Below, in pieces: positions 27,074 to 39,368 of a stretch of DNA of 64,000 bases. The DNA comes from Acetobacter sp. DsW_063. GTDB taxonomy: Bacteria > Pseudomonadota > Alphaproteobacteria > Acetobacterales > Acetobacteraceae. The notes under the pieces were generated by a model that did no database searches, was not told where the DNA came from, and was given only the letters and a program-made list of their open reading frames with translations. Within the stretch, counting starts at the first letter, position 1; each line of letters opens with the position of its first letter. Location of the stretch: contig NZ_JOPL01000017.1 of NCBI RefSeq assembly GCF_002153745.1, forward strand, positions 30,257-94,256, written 5' to 3'. Made by a program: the position numbers and the translations under genes.

Positions 27074-27900
27074 TACGACGTTCTCTCCAAAGGCTTGGCG
27101 TGCAGCAGACGTTCGACGATTTCGGCGGCGACAAGGGCCGCGATCACTTCAGGCCTCTTGTCGCGCACTCCGCGATCACCGATCGGGCAGATCAGCGTTG
27201 CGATCCGCTCGTCAGGCAAACCAATTTCACGAAAGCTGCTTTCAAACTTGCGGCGCTTCGTCGTCGATCCGATCATGCCGACATAAGCGAAATCTCCACG
27301 CTCAAGTAGCGCCGCGACGACCAACGCATCCAGAGCATGGCTGTGCGTGAGCACGAGGGCGCCAGAACCTGAAGGCGCGTCGGCGACGATGTTTTCCCAG
27401 TCGCCAGTTTCCTCGATCTCCACGCCTTGAGGAATAGCTCCGAATTCCTCAGGCCGTGAGTCCGCCCAGATCAGGCGCAAAGGCAGCGCCGACAATGATG
27501 ACGCCAGCGCACGACCGACATGGCCCGCCCCGAAAAGGATCAGCGTGGGACGTCTCGCACGTTCCTGTAGCAGCGAACGTTCAAGCGCGTCGAAGCCGTT
27601 CGCGTCGAGTCTTTCGATGCGCAGATCGACGCGCCCGCCGCAACACTGCCCTATTTCCGGTCCGAGAGGCACGGACAAGGTCCTTGTTCGCACGTCGCAT
27701 GAAAGCGCCTCTCGTGCGGCGCAGGTCGCCCGCCACTCCAACTCGCCGCCCCCGATCGTACCACTGGCGGCGTCCGCGCTCACGAGCATGAAGGCCCCGG
27801 CCTCGCGTGGCGAGGAGCCCTGCGCCCGCGTGATCGTCACACAGGCGACAGGACGGCCATCGCCCCGCCAGCGGCGCAAGGCTTCGACCTTCTCATCCAT
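27073..27900 (-). CDS. xdhC: XdhC, molybdenum cofactor insertion protein for xanthine dehydrogenase
   Basis: XdhC binds and sulfurates the molybdenum cofactor and inserts it into XdhB. Family blocks are VTITRAQGSSPREAGAFMLV, GTIGGGELEW, the Rossmann region LILFGAGHVGRALASSL, and a late YVGMIGSTTKRRKF. I start it at the ATG 27900 (275 aa), which overlaps xdhB by eight bases. A longer frame upstream lies inside xdhB and is not family-like. Confidence 0.92.
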   Translation of the reverse strand: MDEKVEALRRWRGDGRPVACVTITRAQGSSPREAGAFMLVSADAASGTIGGGELEWRATCAAREALSCDVRTRTLSVPLGPEIGQCCGGRVDLRIERLDANGFDALERSLLQERARRPTLILFGAGHVGRALASSLSALPLRLIWADSRPEEFGAIPQGVEIEETGDWENIVADAPSGSGALVLTHSHALDALVVAALLERGDFAYVGMIGSTTKRRKFESSFREIGLPDERIATLICPIGDRGVRDKRPEVIAALVAAEIVERLLHAKPLERTS

Positions 27901-30274
27901 CTGCGGGCGCGGAGGCCACGCGGGAACCCGCCGCTTCCCGCAATCTGGCGGCGCAACGCAGGATCGTCTCCGGCGTCGCGGGCGCGTCGAGACGCGGACA
28001 TGTGCGGTAGTCGTCGATGCTGGCCAGTGCGTCCGAGATCGCGTGCAGGACAGAAAAACCATGCACGAACGGCGGTTCTCCGACGGCCTTGGAGCGGAAG
28101 ATCGTTTCCTCGCGATTTGGCGCTTCGTCGAGCAGGCGGACGCTGAAAACGCGAGGGCGATCGGAACAACCCGGGATTTTGTAAGTGCTTGGCGCGTGCG
28201 TCCGCAAGCGACCAGACGAGTCCCAGACCAGTTCCTCGGTCGTCAGCCAGCCCGCGCCCTGCACAAACGCGCCCTCGACCTGCCCTATATCGATGGCTGG
28301 ATTTAGTGACCGCCCTGCGTCGTGGAGGATATCGACCCGCTCGATCCGCATTTCTCCGGTCAGCAGGTCCACGGCGACTTCCGAGCAGGCGGCGCCATAG
28401 GCGAAGTAGAGAAAAGGGCGGCCGCGGCCAGTGTCCTGATCCCAGTGAATTTTCGGCGTTTTGTAAAAACCGCTGGAGGACAGGGACACCCGTGCGAAGT
28501 AAGCCGCTTTCACGAGTTCTGGAAACGGGATGGTGCGATCGCCGACGCTGACGCCGTTGGCGCCGAACGTGACTGCGTCTTCGGCGACTTTCCATTTTTC
28601 GGCGGCGAACCCGACCAGCCGGGCCTTGATTCGCGTGACGGCATCAAGCACCGCCATGCCGTTGAGGTCCGCGCCTGACGACGCCGCCGTGGCCGAGGTG
28701 TTGGGGACCTTCCCGGTGTTGGTCGCCGTAATGCGCACGCGCGACGCATCGAGCGCCAGTTCGCGCATGACGACCTGCGTCATCTTCGTATGGAGCCCCT
28801 GCCCCATCTCGCACCCGCCATGGTTCACCTGCACGGAGCCATCCGTGTAGATATGAACCAGTGCGCCGGCCTGATTGTAATGCGTGGCGGTGAACGCGAT
28901 GCCGAACTTGACCGGAGTCAGTGCGAGTCCACGCCTGATGAAACGGCTGTCGGCATTGAAGCGCCGAGCCTCCTGTTTGCGTCCGAAATAGTCGCAGTCT
29001 TTTGCAAGCGCTTTCATGATATCGGCCGCGATCGAATCCTCGACCTGCATATGATACGGTGTGACGTCACGCGGCGTGCCGGACTCATAGACGTTGCGCA
29101 GGCGAACTTCGAGCGGATCGAGGCCGGTGGCGTAAGCGATTTCCTCAATCACCCGCTCCGCGCCGCCAATGCCCTGCGGCCCGCCGAAGCCGCGATAAGC
29201 GGTGTTCGACTGCGTGTTGGTGCGCAGCGGCAGGGAGCGCAGCCGAACATCGGGATAGTAATAGGCGTTGTCTGCATGAAACAGCGCACGATCCGTCACA
29301 GGTCCTGACAGATCAGCCGACCAGCCGCAGCGTGCGGCCAGTGTCATGTCGACGGCGCGTATCCGACCATCATCGCCAAAACCGACGTCGTATTCGATGT
29401 GGAAATCGTGCCGCTTGCCGGTCGACATCATGTCGTCGTCCCGGTCGAGGCGCATCTTGGCAGGCCTGCCCGTCAGGGACGCCGCCAGTGCGGCGAGGCA
29501 GGCGACGGCGTTAGCCTGCGTCTCCTTCCCTCCAAAGCCTCCGCCCATTCGGCGGACCTCGACCGTCACCAGCGCACTCGGCAGATTGAGAACGTGGGTG
29601 ATCATCACCTGCGTTTCGGTCGGGTGCTGGGTAGAGGACCAGACGCGCATCTCCCCGTCCTCGCCGGGGATCGCCATTGCGGCCTGCCCTTCGAGGTAAA
29701 AGTGCTCCTGCCCGCCCATAGCCATTTCGCCCGTGAGACGGCGCGGCGCGTCGTTCAGGCCTTTCTCCACATCGCCACGACGCATGGTCAGGGAGCGCCA
29801 GACTAGATCGCCGCCCGCCGCCTTCGCCTGAGCGATGTCCAGCACGGGCGGCTCTCGCTCGTAGTCGATTTTGGCGAGCATCGCCGCCGAGCGCGCCTGT
29901 GCGCGCGTCTCCGCGACGACGACAAACAGCAACTGCCCACAGAACGAGACATCGTCGCTGGTCAGCAGCGGTTCGTCGTGTTTCCCGACGGGGCTTACGT
30001 CGTTCTCGCCGGGTATGTCTGCGGCGGTCAGCACCCGCACGACGCCCGGCGCCGCCCGCACGGCGTCGAGATCCATCGACAGAATGCGTCCGCGCGCCAC
30101 GGTGGACAGGCCCGGCGCAAGGTGCAGCACCCCCTTGGGTTCAGGCAGATCGTCGATATAGGCGGCAGCGCCTGCTACGTGCAGTTCCGCGCTTTCATGC
30201 CGCAAAGAGTGCGAGGCCCGTCCCGGCGGCTGGCCGATCGTTTCATCTTTCGGGATGGCGCCACCCTCAGGCAT
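27893..30274 (-). CDS. xdhB: Xanthine dehydrogenase, molybdopterin-binding large subunit
   Basis: This 793-residue subunit carries the molybdenum site that oxidises hypoxanthine to xanthine and urate. Typical blocks are GGGFGGKETQAN, AYRGFGGPQG and ANTGKVPNTSATAASSG, and the active-site Glu lies in KAVGEPPFVHGFS near the C-terminus. Length and motif order are those of bacterial XdhB. It overlaps xdhA by eight bases and xdhC by eight, so the three are translationally linked. It needs XdhA for electron transfer to NAD and XdhC for cofactor loading. Confidence 0.95.
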   Translation of the reverse strand: MPEGGAIPKDETIGQPPGRASHSLRHESAELHVAGAAAYIDDLPEPKGVLHLAPGLSTVARGRILSMDLDAVRAAPGVVRVLTAADIPGENDVSPVGKHDEPLLTSDDVSFCGQLLFVVVAETRAQARSAAMLAKIDYEREPPVLDIAQAKAAGGDLVWRSLTMRRGDVEKGLNDAPRRLTGEMAMGGQEHFYLEGQAAMAIPGEDGEMRVWSSTQHPTETQVMITHVLNLPSALVTVEVRRMGGGFGGKETQANAVACLAALAASLTGRPAKMRLDRDDDMMSTGKRHDFHIEYDVGFGDDGRIRAVDMTLAARCGWSADLSGPVTDRALFHADNAYYYPDVRLRSLPLRTNTQSNTAYRGFGGPQGIGGAERVIEEIAYATGLDPLEVRLRNVYESGTPRDVTPYHMQVEDSIAADIMKALAKDCDYFGRKQEARRFNADSRFIRRGLALTPVKFGIAFTATHYNQAGALVHIYTDGSVQVNHGGCEMGQGLHTKMTQVVMRELALDASRVRITATNTGKVPNTSATAASSGADLNGMAVLDAVTRIKARLVGFAAEKWKVAEDAVTFGANGVSVGDRTIPFPELVKAAYFARVSLSSSGFYKTPKIHWDQDTGRGRPFLYFAYGAACSEVAVDLLTGEMRIERVDILHDAGRSLNPAIDIGQVEGAFVQGAGWLTTEELVWDSSGRLRTHAPSTYKIPGCSDRPRVFSVRLLDEAPNREETIFRSKAVGEPPFVHGFSVLHAISDALASIDDYRTCPRLDAPATPETILRCAARLREAAGSRVASAPADG

Positions 30275-31748
30275 CGACCGCCTCCGTCGCAGACGCGTAG
30301 ACAGAAACGCGCGCTCCGTCGGTTGTCTCGGCGTGGAAACGGGTCAGAAGATTTCGCGCAACTTCAAGACGGTACCAAGCACTTGCGCGCATGTCGCTCA
30401 ACGGAGTGAAGTCCTGCGCCAGTGCTTCCCGCGCGGTCTCCAACGCAGACTCGTCCCACAGACGCCCCATAAGCGCGGCCTCCGCCGCAGCAGCCCGCTT
30501 GGGGGTCCCCGCCATGCCGCCGAACGCGAGGCGAACTTCGCTGATCGCGTCGCCTTCGATGCAGAGGGAAAACCCCGCCATCACAGCCGAGATATCCTGA
30601 TCGAAGCGTTTGGAGACCTTGTATCCAGCGAACAGGGTTCCGGGTTTTGGTATCGGGATGAAAACGCCTTCGACGAATTCGCCGGGCGCTCGATCCTGCA
30701 CGCCGTAATCAATGAAAAAACTTTCCAGCGGAATCCGCCGACGCGCATCGCCCCGACGCAGCAGAAGCTGCGCACCGGCTGCGATCAGAAGCGGAGGACC
30801 ATCGCCGATGGGTGATCCATTCGCGATATTGCCGCACACAGTGCCAGAGTTTCGCACAGGCCGGGCGCCGATCCGCCGGATCGTCTCGCGCATTCCTGGC
30901 TGGAGCGCGCACAACGCATCCTCCGCTCGGCTCCATGTGACAGCGGCGCCGAGCGTGACGCCCGCTTCCGTCCGTTCGATTCGGTTAAGGTCGGGCGTCT
31001 GCCCGATAAAAACCACATGCGGCAGCGCGCGACCTTGCTTGGTCACCCACAGGCCTACATCCGTAGCTCCCGCCACGATCCGGGCACCCGGGGTCGCGAC
31101 CATGACCGCCGCCAGTTCGTCGGAAGACGCCGGAATGGTGACGCGCCCTTCCGTTCCCTCGAGACTTGCGCCCAGCCCGTCTGCGAGCGCGTCCAGACGT
31201 TGTGCGATATCGGCCTCGATAGCGTCGAACCGGTCTGGGCCTGCGTCCAGCGCCTGCTGCATGGCGCGGACGATCGGCGCGTAGCCGGTGCAGCGGCAAA
31301 GATTTCCGGCCAGCGCATCGTCGATCTCGGCGTCAGTCGGCGGGCGCCGCATCAACGCGGCGTGTTTGCGGAACGCGACCATCGACATGACGAATCCCGG
31401 CGTACAGAAGCCGCATTGCGATCCATGCTGATCGACCATGGCTTTTTGCACCGGGTGCAGCGCGCCGGACGGATCGCGCAAATCCTCCACGGTGTAGACC
31501 TGTGCGCCGTCCAGCATCGGCAGGAACTGGATGCATGCGTTGACTGCGTTCCATTGCAGAGCGCCATCCTGGGGCGATCTCCGCACGACGAGGATCGTGC
31601 AGGCGCCGCAATCGCCTTCGTTACAGCCTTCCTTGGTTCCCTTGCGACCGCGCGTCTCACGCAGCCAGTCCAGCGCGGTCACGGTCGGCCCGACGTCACG
31701 CAGCGTGATCAGTTCGTCGCCCAGCCAGAACCTGATGGCGTCCCGCAT
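30267..31748 (-). CDS. xdhA: Xanthine dehydrogenase, iron-sulfur/FAD small subunit
   Basis: XdhA has two [2Fe-2S] domains and a FAD domain. The first cluster is in GCNEGDCGACTILVV; the second uses CGFCTPGFVMSM and CRCTGYAPIV. FAD-binding follows from about residue 180, with VAGATDVGLWVTKQ and GNIANGSPIGDGPP. The ATG at 31748 has a GAGGGGGG ribosome-binding site; an upstream frame to 31799 is untypical. It electronically couples XdhB to NAD+. Its start is 129 bases after the phosphatase stop, so a promoter of its own is possible. Confidence 0.95.
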   Translation of the reverse strand: MRDAIRFWLGDELITLRDVGPTVTALDWLRETRGRKGTKEGCNEGDCGACTILVVRRSPQDGALQWNAVNACIQFLPMLDGAQVYTVEDLRDPSGALHPVQKAMVDQHGSQCGFCTPGFVMSMVAFRKHAALMRRPPTDAEIDDALAGNLCRCTGYAPIVRAMQQALDAGPDRFDAIEADIAQRLDALADGLGASLEGTEGRVTIPASSDELAAVMVATPGARIVAGATDVGLWVTKQGRALPHVVFIGQTPDLNRIERTEAGVTLGAAVTWSRAEDALCALQPGMRETIRRIGARPVRNSGTVCGNIANGSPIGDGPPLLIAAGAQLLLRRGDARRRIPLESFFIDYGVQDRAPGEFVEGVFIPIPKPGTLFAGYKVSKRFDQDISAVMAGFSLCIEGDAISEVRLAFGGMAGTPKRAAAAEAALMGRLWDESALETAREALAQDFTPLSDMRASAWYRLEVARNLLTRFHAETTDGARVSVYASATEAVDA

Positions 31749-31876
31749 ATATCCCCCCTCACATGCACGAAACCAGACTGACTGCAGCGTACGCCCCAAA
31801 CGCTCCCCATCCCCCCGGATGAAACGCCTGCACCGTCCGCCGTTCGGGGGCGCTCCCGAGCCGGTTCCGCAACGAT

Positions 31877-34146
<2,270 letters not shown>

Positions 34147-34378
34147 TCAAGAGGGCCCCGCCAAGGCTAAGCCGCACGAGCTATCGAATAAAAACCTCAG
34201 CCCGGCCGTTCGCGAAATGTCGTCCCGGCGCAAGGAACCCTACAAACCGAAGCCGCCGGTGCCTTCGTAGCCGTTTCGATATGGATGTGACGGCGCTCGT
34301 AATACAGGCCCCGCCCGGGAGAGAATTGCTACGGTCGAAACAACCAGTGCGATCGACGGATCGTAACGTAAGGGACGG

Positions 34379-34789
34379 TTACCGGGATCCCGCCTCGTAC
34401 CGTGTGACCTTCTCCAGCGTCGGAAGCCACGACAGCCTGTCCTTGCAGTAAAGCTCCATCGACGGAGGAAAATCGCCCGGATGCTCCAGCGTGCCGGCCT
34501 TGACGATCGCCAGATGACTCATCGACGGAACTCCGCTGCGGATGGGAGAGCCGCAGTTCCTGCAGAAATGGCGCGTCACCATATCTCCGCTGTCGCCCCG
34601 CGTATCGTGGCTCCCGGTCTCGCCATGCTGTCGGTAATCTTCGGCCTTGAAAATCACGACGTGGGAGAAGGAGCTTCCGGTCTGCTTCTGGCAGTCGGTG
34701 CAGTTGCACAACCCTGAAACCAGCGGCTTCCCTGTAATTTCGTAGGTGATCGCGCCGCAGAGGCATTGGCCGGTGATGTGGGTGCTCAT
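34379..34789 (-). CDS. GFA family protein (glutathione-dependent formaldehyde-activating type)
   Basis: The 136-residue protein is a compact GFA fold with zinc-binding cysteines in GQCLCGAITYEITG, CNCTDCQKQTG and HFCRNCGSP. Members are named for activating formaldehyde with glutathione, but most have unknown substrates. I start at the ATG 34789, with GGAG about a dozen bases upstream; a longer frame to 34969 includes the intergenic hairpin and lacks homology. It is divergent from ileS across a 269-base region containing a perfect 12-bp inverted repeat. Confidence 0.85.
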   Translation of the reverse strand: MSTHITGQCLCGAITYEITGKPLVSGLCNCTDCQKQTGSSFSHVVIFKAEDYRQHGETGSHDTRGDSGDMVTRHFCRNCGSPIRSGVPSMSHLAIVKAGTLEHPGDFPPSMELYCKDRLSWLPTLEKVTRYEAGSR

Positions 34790-34835
34790 GTCGTCAATCG
34801 CTCCGATGCCACGACGCGTGCGGATGTTCGCACCG

Positions 34836-34867
34836 ACGCAGGACGTCTGTGGCCCGACGTCCTGCGT
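34836..34867. repeat. Perfect 12-bp inverted repeat between GFA gene and ileS
   Basis: ACGCAGGACGTC (34836-34847) and GACGTCCTGCGT (34856-34867) are exact reverse complements with an 8-base spacer. It lies 47 bases upstream of the GFA start and about 190 bases upstream of the ileS start, a divergent promoter region where a terminator is not expected. It may be an operator or an RNA hairpin in either leader. Confidence 0.85.
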
Positions 34868-35058
34868 AGGCCCGCAACATAACCGTGATTCCGGCCGAAC
34901 AGGAAATCCGTGCTCCCCATTCCACTGCGCCAGACCTTCGCCTTGACCGCGGGTCATGGACCTTCGCATAACACCACTCTTCGACGGGGTGGTTCTCCCT
35001 CGCCTCGCCGTTTCTTGACGTTCCCGCCCGTTGGCGTTTCGCCGACCTTACACGACAG

Positions 35059-38001
35059 ATGGCCCAGACGATGACCGAGTCCCGAGACAAGAAGCCCGAC
35101 GCCGCCCGCTCGAACGGGAACGCCGCGCCTGACATTTACCGGGAGACGGTCTTTCTGCCGGTCACGTCCTTTCCGATGCGAGGCAACCTTCCGACGCGTG
35201 AGCCGGACCTGCTGGCGCGCTGGGACGCGCTGGAGCTTGACCGCAAGATCGCCGACGCAGCCAAAGGCAGGCCTGTTTTCACGCTGCATGACGGACCGCC
35301 CTACGCCAACGGTCATCTCCATATCGGCCATGCGCTGAACAAGATTCTCAAGGACGTAATCAACCGCAGCCACCGGATGTCGGGCTACGCGGTGCATTAC
35401 GTTCCGGGCTGGGACTGTCACGGACTTCCGATTGAATGGAAGATCGAGGAAGAATATCGCAAGGCGAAGAAGGACAAGGACGCTGTTCCGGTCCTGCAGT
35501 TCCGCGCCGAATGTCGCGAATGGGCCGGGCGCTGGCTTGACGTGCAGATGGCTGAGTTCAAGCGTCTTGGCGTGCAGGCCGAATGGGCGCGACGCTACGC
35601 CACGATGGATTTCTCGTCGGAAGCCGCGATCGTGGGCGAGATCGGGCGGTTCCTGCTGAACGGCGGGCTGTATCGCGGCCTGCGTCCGGTCATGTGGAGC
35701 CCGGTTGAAAAGACCGCTCTGGCGGACGCGGAAATCGAGTACCACGACCACACATCGACGACCATTTTTGTCGCGTTTCCGTTCATTAAAGACCCCACGG
35801 CGGCGGGCGCGCTCGATGGCGTGTCTGCGGTTATCTGGACGACCACGCCGTGGACCATCCCGGCCAACCGCGCCATCGCCTATGGCCCGGAGATCACCTA
35901 CGTCGTCCTGCGCGTTGACGAGACGACGCCCGAGGCGAAGCTCGAGGCCGGAGCGAAGATTCTTGTCGCGGAGGATCTGGTCAGTTCCGTTTGCAGCGCA
36001 GCCGGAATCCTGACGCACCATATTCTGTACACCCTGCCCGGAGAGGCTCTGGCAGACGCCCAATGCGCGCATCCATTGCGCGGCGACGGCTATGATTTCG
36101 ACGTGCCGCTGCTACCGGGCGATTTTGTCACGACCGACGCGGGCACCGGCCTCGTCCACATGGCGCCGTCACACGGCGAGGACGACTTCATCGTCTCCGT
36201 CGCGCACGGGATCGAAGTGCCTGAACTGGTGATGGACGACGGCCGCTACGCGCCGCACACGCCGCTGTTCGCAGGCGGCCACGTCTTCAAGGCCGCTGAT
36301 CCGGTGTGCGAGGCGCTGTCGGCGGCGATGGAGCGCGCCAATCAGGCGGGCGACGCCCCTGCCGGTCTGGTAGCCCGTGGGACGCTTGTTCACTCCTACC
36401 CGCATTCGTGGCGTTCCCGCACGCCGGTCATATACCGCGCCACGCCGCAATGGTTCATCCGCATGGACGGCGAAGGCGAACTCCGTGTTTCCGCGCTGAA
36501 GGCGCTGGAAGACGTGACCTTCGTGCCGGAGCAGTCCCGAAACCGTCTGACGTCAATGGTCGAGAGCCGCCCGGACTGGTGCATCTCGCGTCAGCGCGCC
36601 TGGGGTGTGCCGATCGCCGTGTTTGTGGAGAAGACGACGGGACAGGTTCTGCGCGACCCGGAAGTGATGCAGCGCATTGTCGAGGCGTTCCGCACGGAAG
36701 GCGCCGACGCGTGGTACAAGGACGAGCCGAAGCGTTTTCTGGGCAACGCATACAACGCTGACGATTACGAGCAGGTGTTCGACATTGTCGACGTCTGGTT
36801 CGAGAGCGGATCGACCCACTCCTTCGTGCTAGGCTCGGACGAGTTGCAGTTCCCTGCGGACCTGTATCTGGAGGGCTCCGACCAGCATCGCGGCTGGTTC
36901 CAGTCCTCGTTGCTGGAAAGCGTCGGGACGCGCGGCGTTTCCCCGTTCAAGGCGCTGGTGACCAATGGTTTCGTGCTGGATGAGCATGGCCGCAAGATGT
37001 CGAAGTCGCTCGGCAATGTCGTCGCCCCGCAGGACGTCAACGACACTCTCGGCGCGGATATCCTGCGCCTGTGGGTGATGAATTCCGACACCAACGAAGA
37101 TCTCCGTATCGGCAAGGAAATTCTCAAGCAGCAGGGCGAACTGTATCGCCGCCTGCGCAATACGCTGCGCTGGCTTCTGGGCGCGCTGGAGGGTTTCTCC
37201 GAATCTGAGATCGTGCCCTACTCTGAATTGCCGGAACTCGAACGCTGGGTGCTTCATCGCCTGACGGAACTGGGCGGCCTGATCGCACGAGCGGTAGAGA
37301 CACATGAATGGGTCGGCGTGTATCCCGCGTTGCACGGCTTCTGCACCACCGATCTGTCGGCGTTCTATTTCGACGTTCGCAAGGACGCGCTGTATTGCGA
37401 CGCCATCGACAGCCATCGCCGACGCGCGACCCGCACGGTGCTCGACATCCTGCACCGCTGCCTTGCGACGTGGCTCGCGCCGGTGCTGGTGTTCACGGCC
37501 GACGACGCCTGGACGGCGCGGTTCGGTGAAGAGACGAGCGTACATCTCGAACAGTTCCCGGACCTTCCGGGCGAGTGGCACAACCCGGAGCTTGGCGAAC
37601 GGTGGGTCACGCTGCGCGCCGTGCGTCGCGTGATCACGACGGAAATCGAGGAAGCGCGCCGAAGCGGTCTGGTGGGTTCCTCCTTGCAGGCGCAGGTGGA
37701 GTTGCCGCTTTCCGAAGCCGAAGCGGGCGCGTTCGCGGGAGTCGACTGGAGCGATCTCGCCATTGTCTCCCATACGGAAGTGTCCGTGGTTCCGGGCGCG
37801 GCGTCGGTTTACCTCGCCCCTCTCACCGCCGACATCGACGCCGGAGCTCCCCACGGGCCACCGCTGGTCACCCCGGCGGTCGGCGAGAAATGCGCGCGCT
37901 GCTGGCGGGTTCTGCCTGAGGTTGGCAAGACGGACGCCCATCCAACCCTTTGCTTCCGCTGCGCCAGCGTTGTCGAAGGCCGAACAGGCGCTTGCCCGTG
38001 A
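35059..38001 (+). CDS. ileS: Isoleucine--tRNA ligase
   Basis: The 980-residue class I synthetase has HIGH in PYANGHLHIGHALNK (about 80-94) and KMSKS in GRKMSKSLGNVVAP (about 640-655). The editing domain lies between, with VIWTTTPWTIPANRA and TGLVHMAPSHGEDD. The C-terminal zinc ribbon CARCW...CFRC is the bacterial IleS type. It charges tRNA-Ile in the cytoplasm. lspA follows at once, so the operon ileS-lspA-DUF3035 is likely, as in other alphaproteobacteria. Confidence 0.97.
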   Translation: MAQTMTESRDKKPDAARSNGNAAPDIYRETVFLPVTSFPMRGNLPTREPDLLARWDALELDRKIADAAKGRPVFTLHDGPPYANGHLHIGHALNKILKDVINRSHRMSGYAVHYVPGWDCHGLPIEWKIEEEYRKAKKDKDAVPVLQFRAECREWAGRWLDVQMAEFKRLGVQAEWARRYATMDFSSEAAIVGEIGRFLLNGGLYRGLRPVMWSPVEKTALADAEIEYHDHTSTTIFVAFPFIKDPTAAGALDGVSAVIWTTTPWTIPANRAIAYGPEITYVVLRVDETTPEAKLEAGAKILVAEDLVSSVCSAAGILTHHILYTLPGEALADAQCAHPLRGDGYDFDVPLLPGDFVTTDAGTGLVHMAPSHGEDDFIVSVAHGIEVPELVMDDGRYAPHTPLFAGGHVFKAADPVCEALSAAMERANQAGDAPAGLVARGTLVHSYPHSWRSRTPVIYRATPQWFIRMDGEGELRVSALKALEDVTFVPEQSRNRLTSMVESRPDWCISRQRAWGVPIAVFVEKTTGQVLRDPEVMQRIVEAFRTEGADAWYKDEPKRFLGNAYNADDYEQVFDIVDVWFESGSTHSFVLGSDELQFPADLYLEGSDQHRGWFQSSLLESVGTRGVSPFKALVTNGFVLDEHGRKMSKSLGNVVAPQDVNDTLGADILRLWVMNSDTNEDLRIGKEILKQQGELYRRLRNTLRWLLGALEGFSESEIVPYSELPELERWVLHRLTELGGLIARAVETHEWVGVYPALHGFCTTDLSAFYFDVRKDALYCDAIDSHRRRATRTVLDILHRCLATWLAPVLVFTADDAWTARFGEETSVHLEQFPDLPGEWHNPELGERWVTLRAVRRVITTEIEEARRSGLVGSSLQAQVELPLSEAEAGAFAGVDWSDLAIVSHTEVSVVPGAASVYLAPLTADIDAGAPHGPPLVTPAVGEKCARCWRVLPEVGKTDAHPTLCFRCASVVEGRTGACP

Positions 38002-38015
38002 CGGCGTTCGAAACA

Positions 38016-38561
38016 ATGCCCAACACGACAGGAGAAGCCGTCGGACGTGGTTCGCGCGGGGCTCTCGGCCTCGGGTTGCTCACGGCGATGATTGTTCTTT
38101 CGGCGGACCAGTTCAGCAAATATTGGATTCTTTATGGATTCCACCTGCCAGACAAGGGATCGGTACCGATCCTGCCGGGGCTAAACTTCACGATGGTGTG
38201 GAACACCGCCGTTACGTTCGGTATGTTTTCCCGCGCAGGCTCATCGGGGCGCATCATTTTCTCTGCGGTCGCACTGCTGATCGTCGGCGGCCTGCTGGTA
38301 TGGATGGCGCGGTCGCGTCGGCCGCTGATTACCTGCGCGGTCGGGGCGATCGCCGGCGGCGCAATCGGCAACGTCATCGACCGGTTACGCTATGGCGCAG
38401 TGGTGGATTTTATTCACCTACACGCGGCCGGATGGTCATGGTATGTGTTCAATGTCGCTGACTCGGCGATCGTTTGCAGCGTCGCTGCGCTGATCGTCGA
38501 CGGCCTCCTCCAGGACGGGGGAAGACCGGCTGACGGCCGCAAACCTGTTGCGGATGACTAG
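38016..38561 (+). CDS. lspA: Lipoprotein signal peptidase II
   Basis: LspA cleaves prolipoprotein signal peptides after lipidation. The catalytic aspartates are in GNVIDRLRYG and YVFNVADSAIV. Four membrane helices are visible in about 181 residues, the usual length. I chose ATG 38016; a GTG at 37998 overlapping the ileS stop (GTGA) would add six residues and cannot be excluded. Several predicted lipoproteins in this window (RlpA, the HAD phosphatase, the amidohydrolase, BamF) are likely substrates. Confidence 0.94.
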   Translation: MPNTTGEAVGRGSRGALGLGLLTAMIVLSADQFSKYWILYGFHLPDKGSVPILPGLNFTMVWNTAVTFGMFSRAGSSGRIIFSAVALLIVGGLLVWMARSRRPLITCAVGAIAGGAIGNVIDRLRYGAVVDFIHLHAAGWSWYVFNVADSAIVCSVAALIVDGLLQDGGRPADGRKPVADD

Positions 38562-38575
38562 GTAATGGGGCGTTT

Positions 38576-39118
38576 ATGGTGCGAGTAAATTCGGCTCTTC
38601 TGTCTACGGTAGGCGTCGCCAGTCTGGCTATCTCGCTATCCGGATGCTCCGGCGCGGATGTGAGCCGCGCCTTTGGTCTGGAGCGCAGCGTTCCAGACGA
38701 ATACACCGTCACCACGCGCTCCCCCCTGTCGATGCCGCCGTCAAGTGAACTTGCGCCGCCTTCCACCGGAGCCTCGCGTCCGCAGGACGAGAGCGAGCGG
38801 CTGCAGGCGCTGGAAACCCTCTCCCCTGAAGTCGCGCTCCACGGTTCTTCCGGCAGCGCCAGCGAAGGGCAGAGTCTTCTGATCAGCGAAGCCGGAACAT
38901 CCTCCACCCAACCGAACCAGGGTGAACTGGGCGCAGCCGGCGACAAAAGCTACGTTGATCAACTGCTGTTCTGGAAGGGCGGCGGCGCAGGCGGCGTCGT
39001 GGACGGCGAGTCCGAAAATCGGCGTCTGAAGGCCAACGCAGCTCTCGGCAACCCGCCGACACAGGGCGCCACGCCGACGCAGCACGAAAAGAAATCCAAG
39101 TTTATGGGCATATTCTGA
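38576..39118 (+). CDS. DUF3035 (BamF-like) lipoprotein
   Basis: The 180-residue protein begins with a signal peptide ending in SLSGC, a lipobox. The mature part opens with FGLERSVPDEYTVTTRSPL, which matches the DUF3035 signature of alphaproteobacterial beta-barrel assembly lipoproteins (BamF in Caulobacter). The rest is low-complexity, Ser/Pro/Gly-rich. It follows lspA by 14 bases. A role in outer-membrane protein assembly is inferred from the family and not visible in the sequence. Confidence 0.82.
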   Translation: MVRVNSALLSTVGVASLAISLSGCSGADVSRAFGLERSVPDEYTVTTRSPLSMPPSSELAPPSTGASRPQDESERLQALETLSPEVALHGSSGSASEGQSLLISEAGTSSTQPNQGELGAAGDKSYVDQLLFWKGGGAGGVVDGESENRRLKANAALGNPPTQGATPTQHEKKSKFMGIF

Positions 39119-39368
39119 CCGTAAATCAGGATCAGGTCGTTTTCAGCTTTTCAGCAAAAAGGGTGTTTTAAAAACCACCCCCGCCTGACAAGGCGCAACA
39201 CTTGATAGACGCTTTTTGGTTGCGGCGTTCATCCTCCGCCAAACGTCTTACCGAAATCCTGCCGTTTTTTTACTTGCGGCGGGACGTTCTTCCCCACAGC
39301 CTTACGAAGAACCAGCGACGATGCGCGCGCCAATTCAGGCGCCCTTTCGTTCGCACAGAGTAGGCTGC
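39119..39368. other. Intergenic, bamF to msrP
   Basis: The 250 bases hold an AT-rich hairpin (GGGTG...CACCC at 39161-39180) next to an A-run, which could be a minus- or bidirectional terminator after the bamF operon. A CGCAAC...GTTGCG repeat lies just beyond. The msrP promoter is presumably in 39200-39300. Confidence 0.4.

Noticed and set aside
34954..36072. 372-codon minus-strand frame overlapping the ileS 5' end
   Set aside because: Antisense to the HIGH region of ileS; no recognisable protein.
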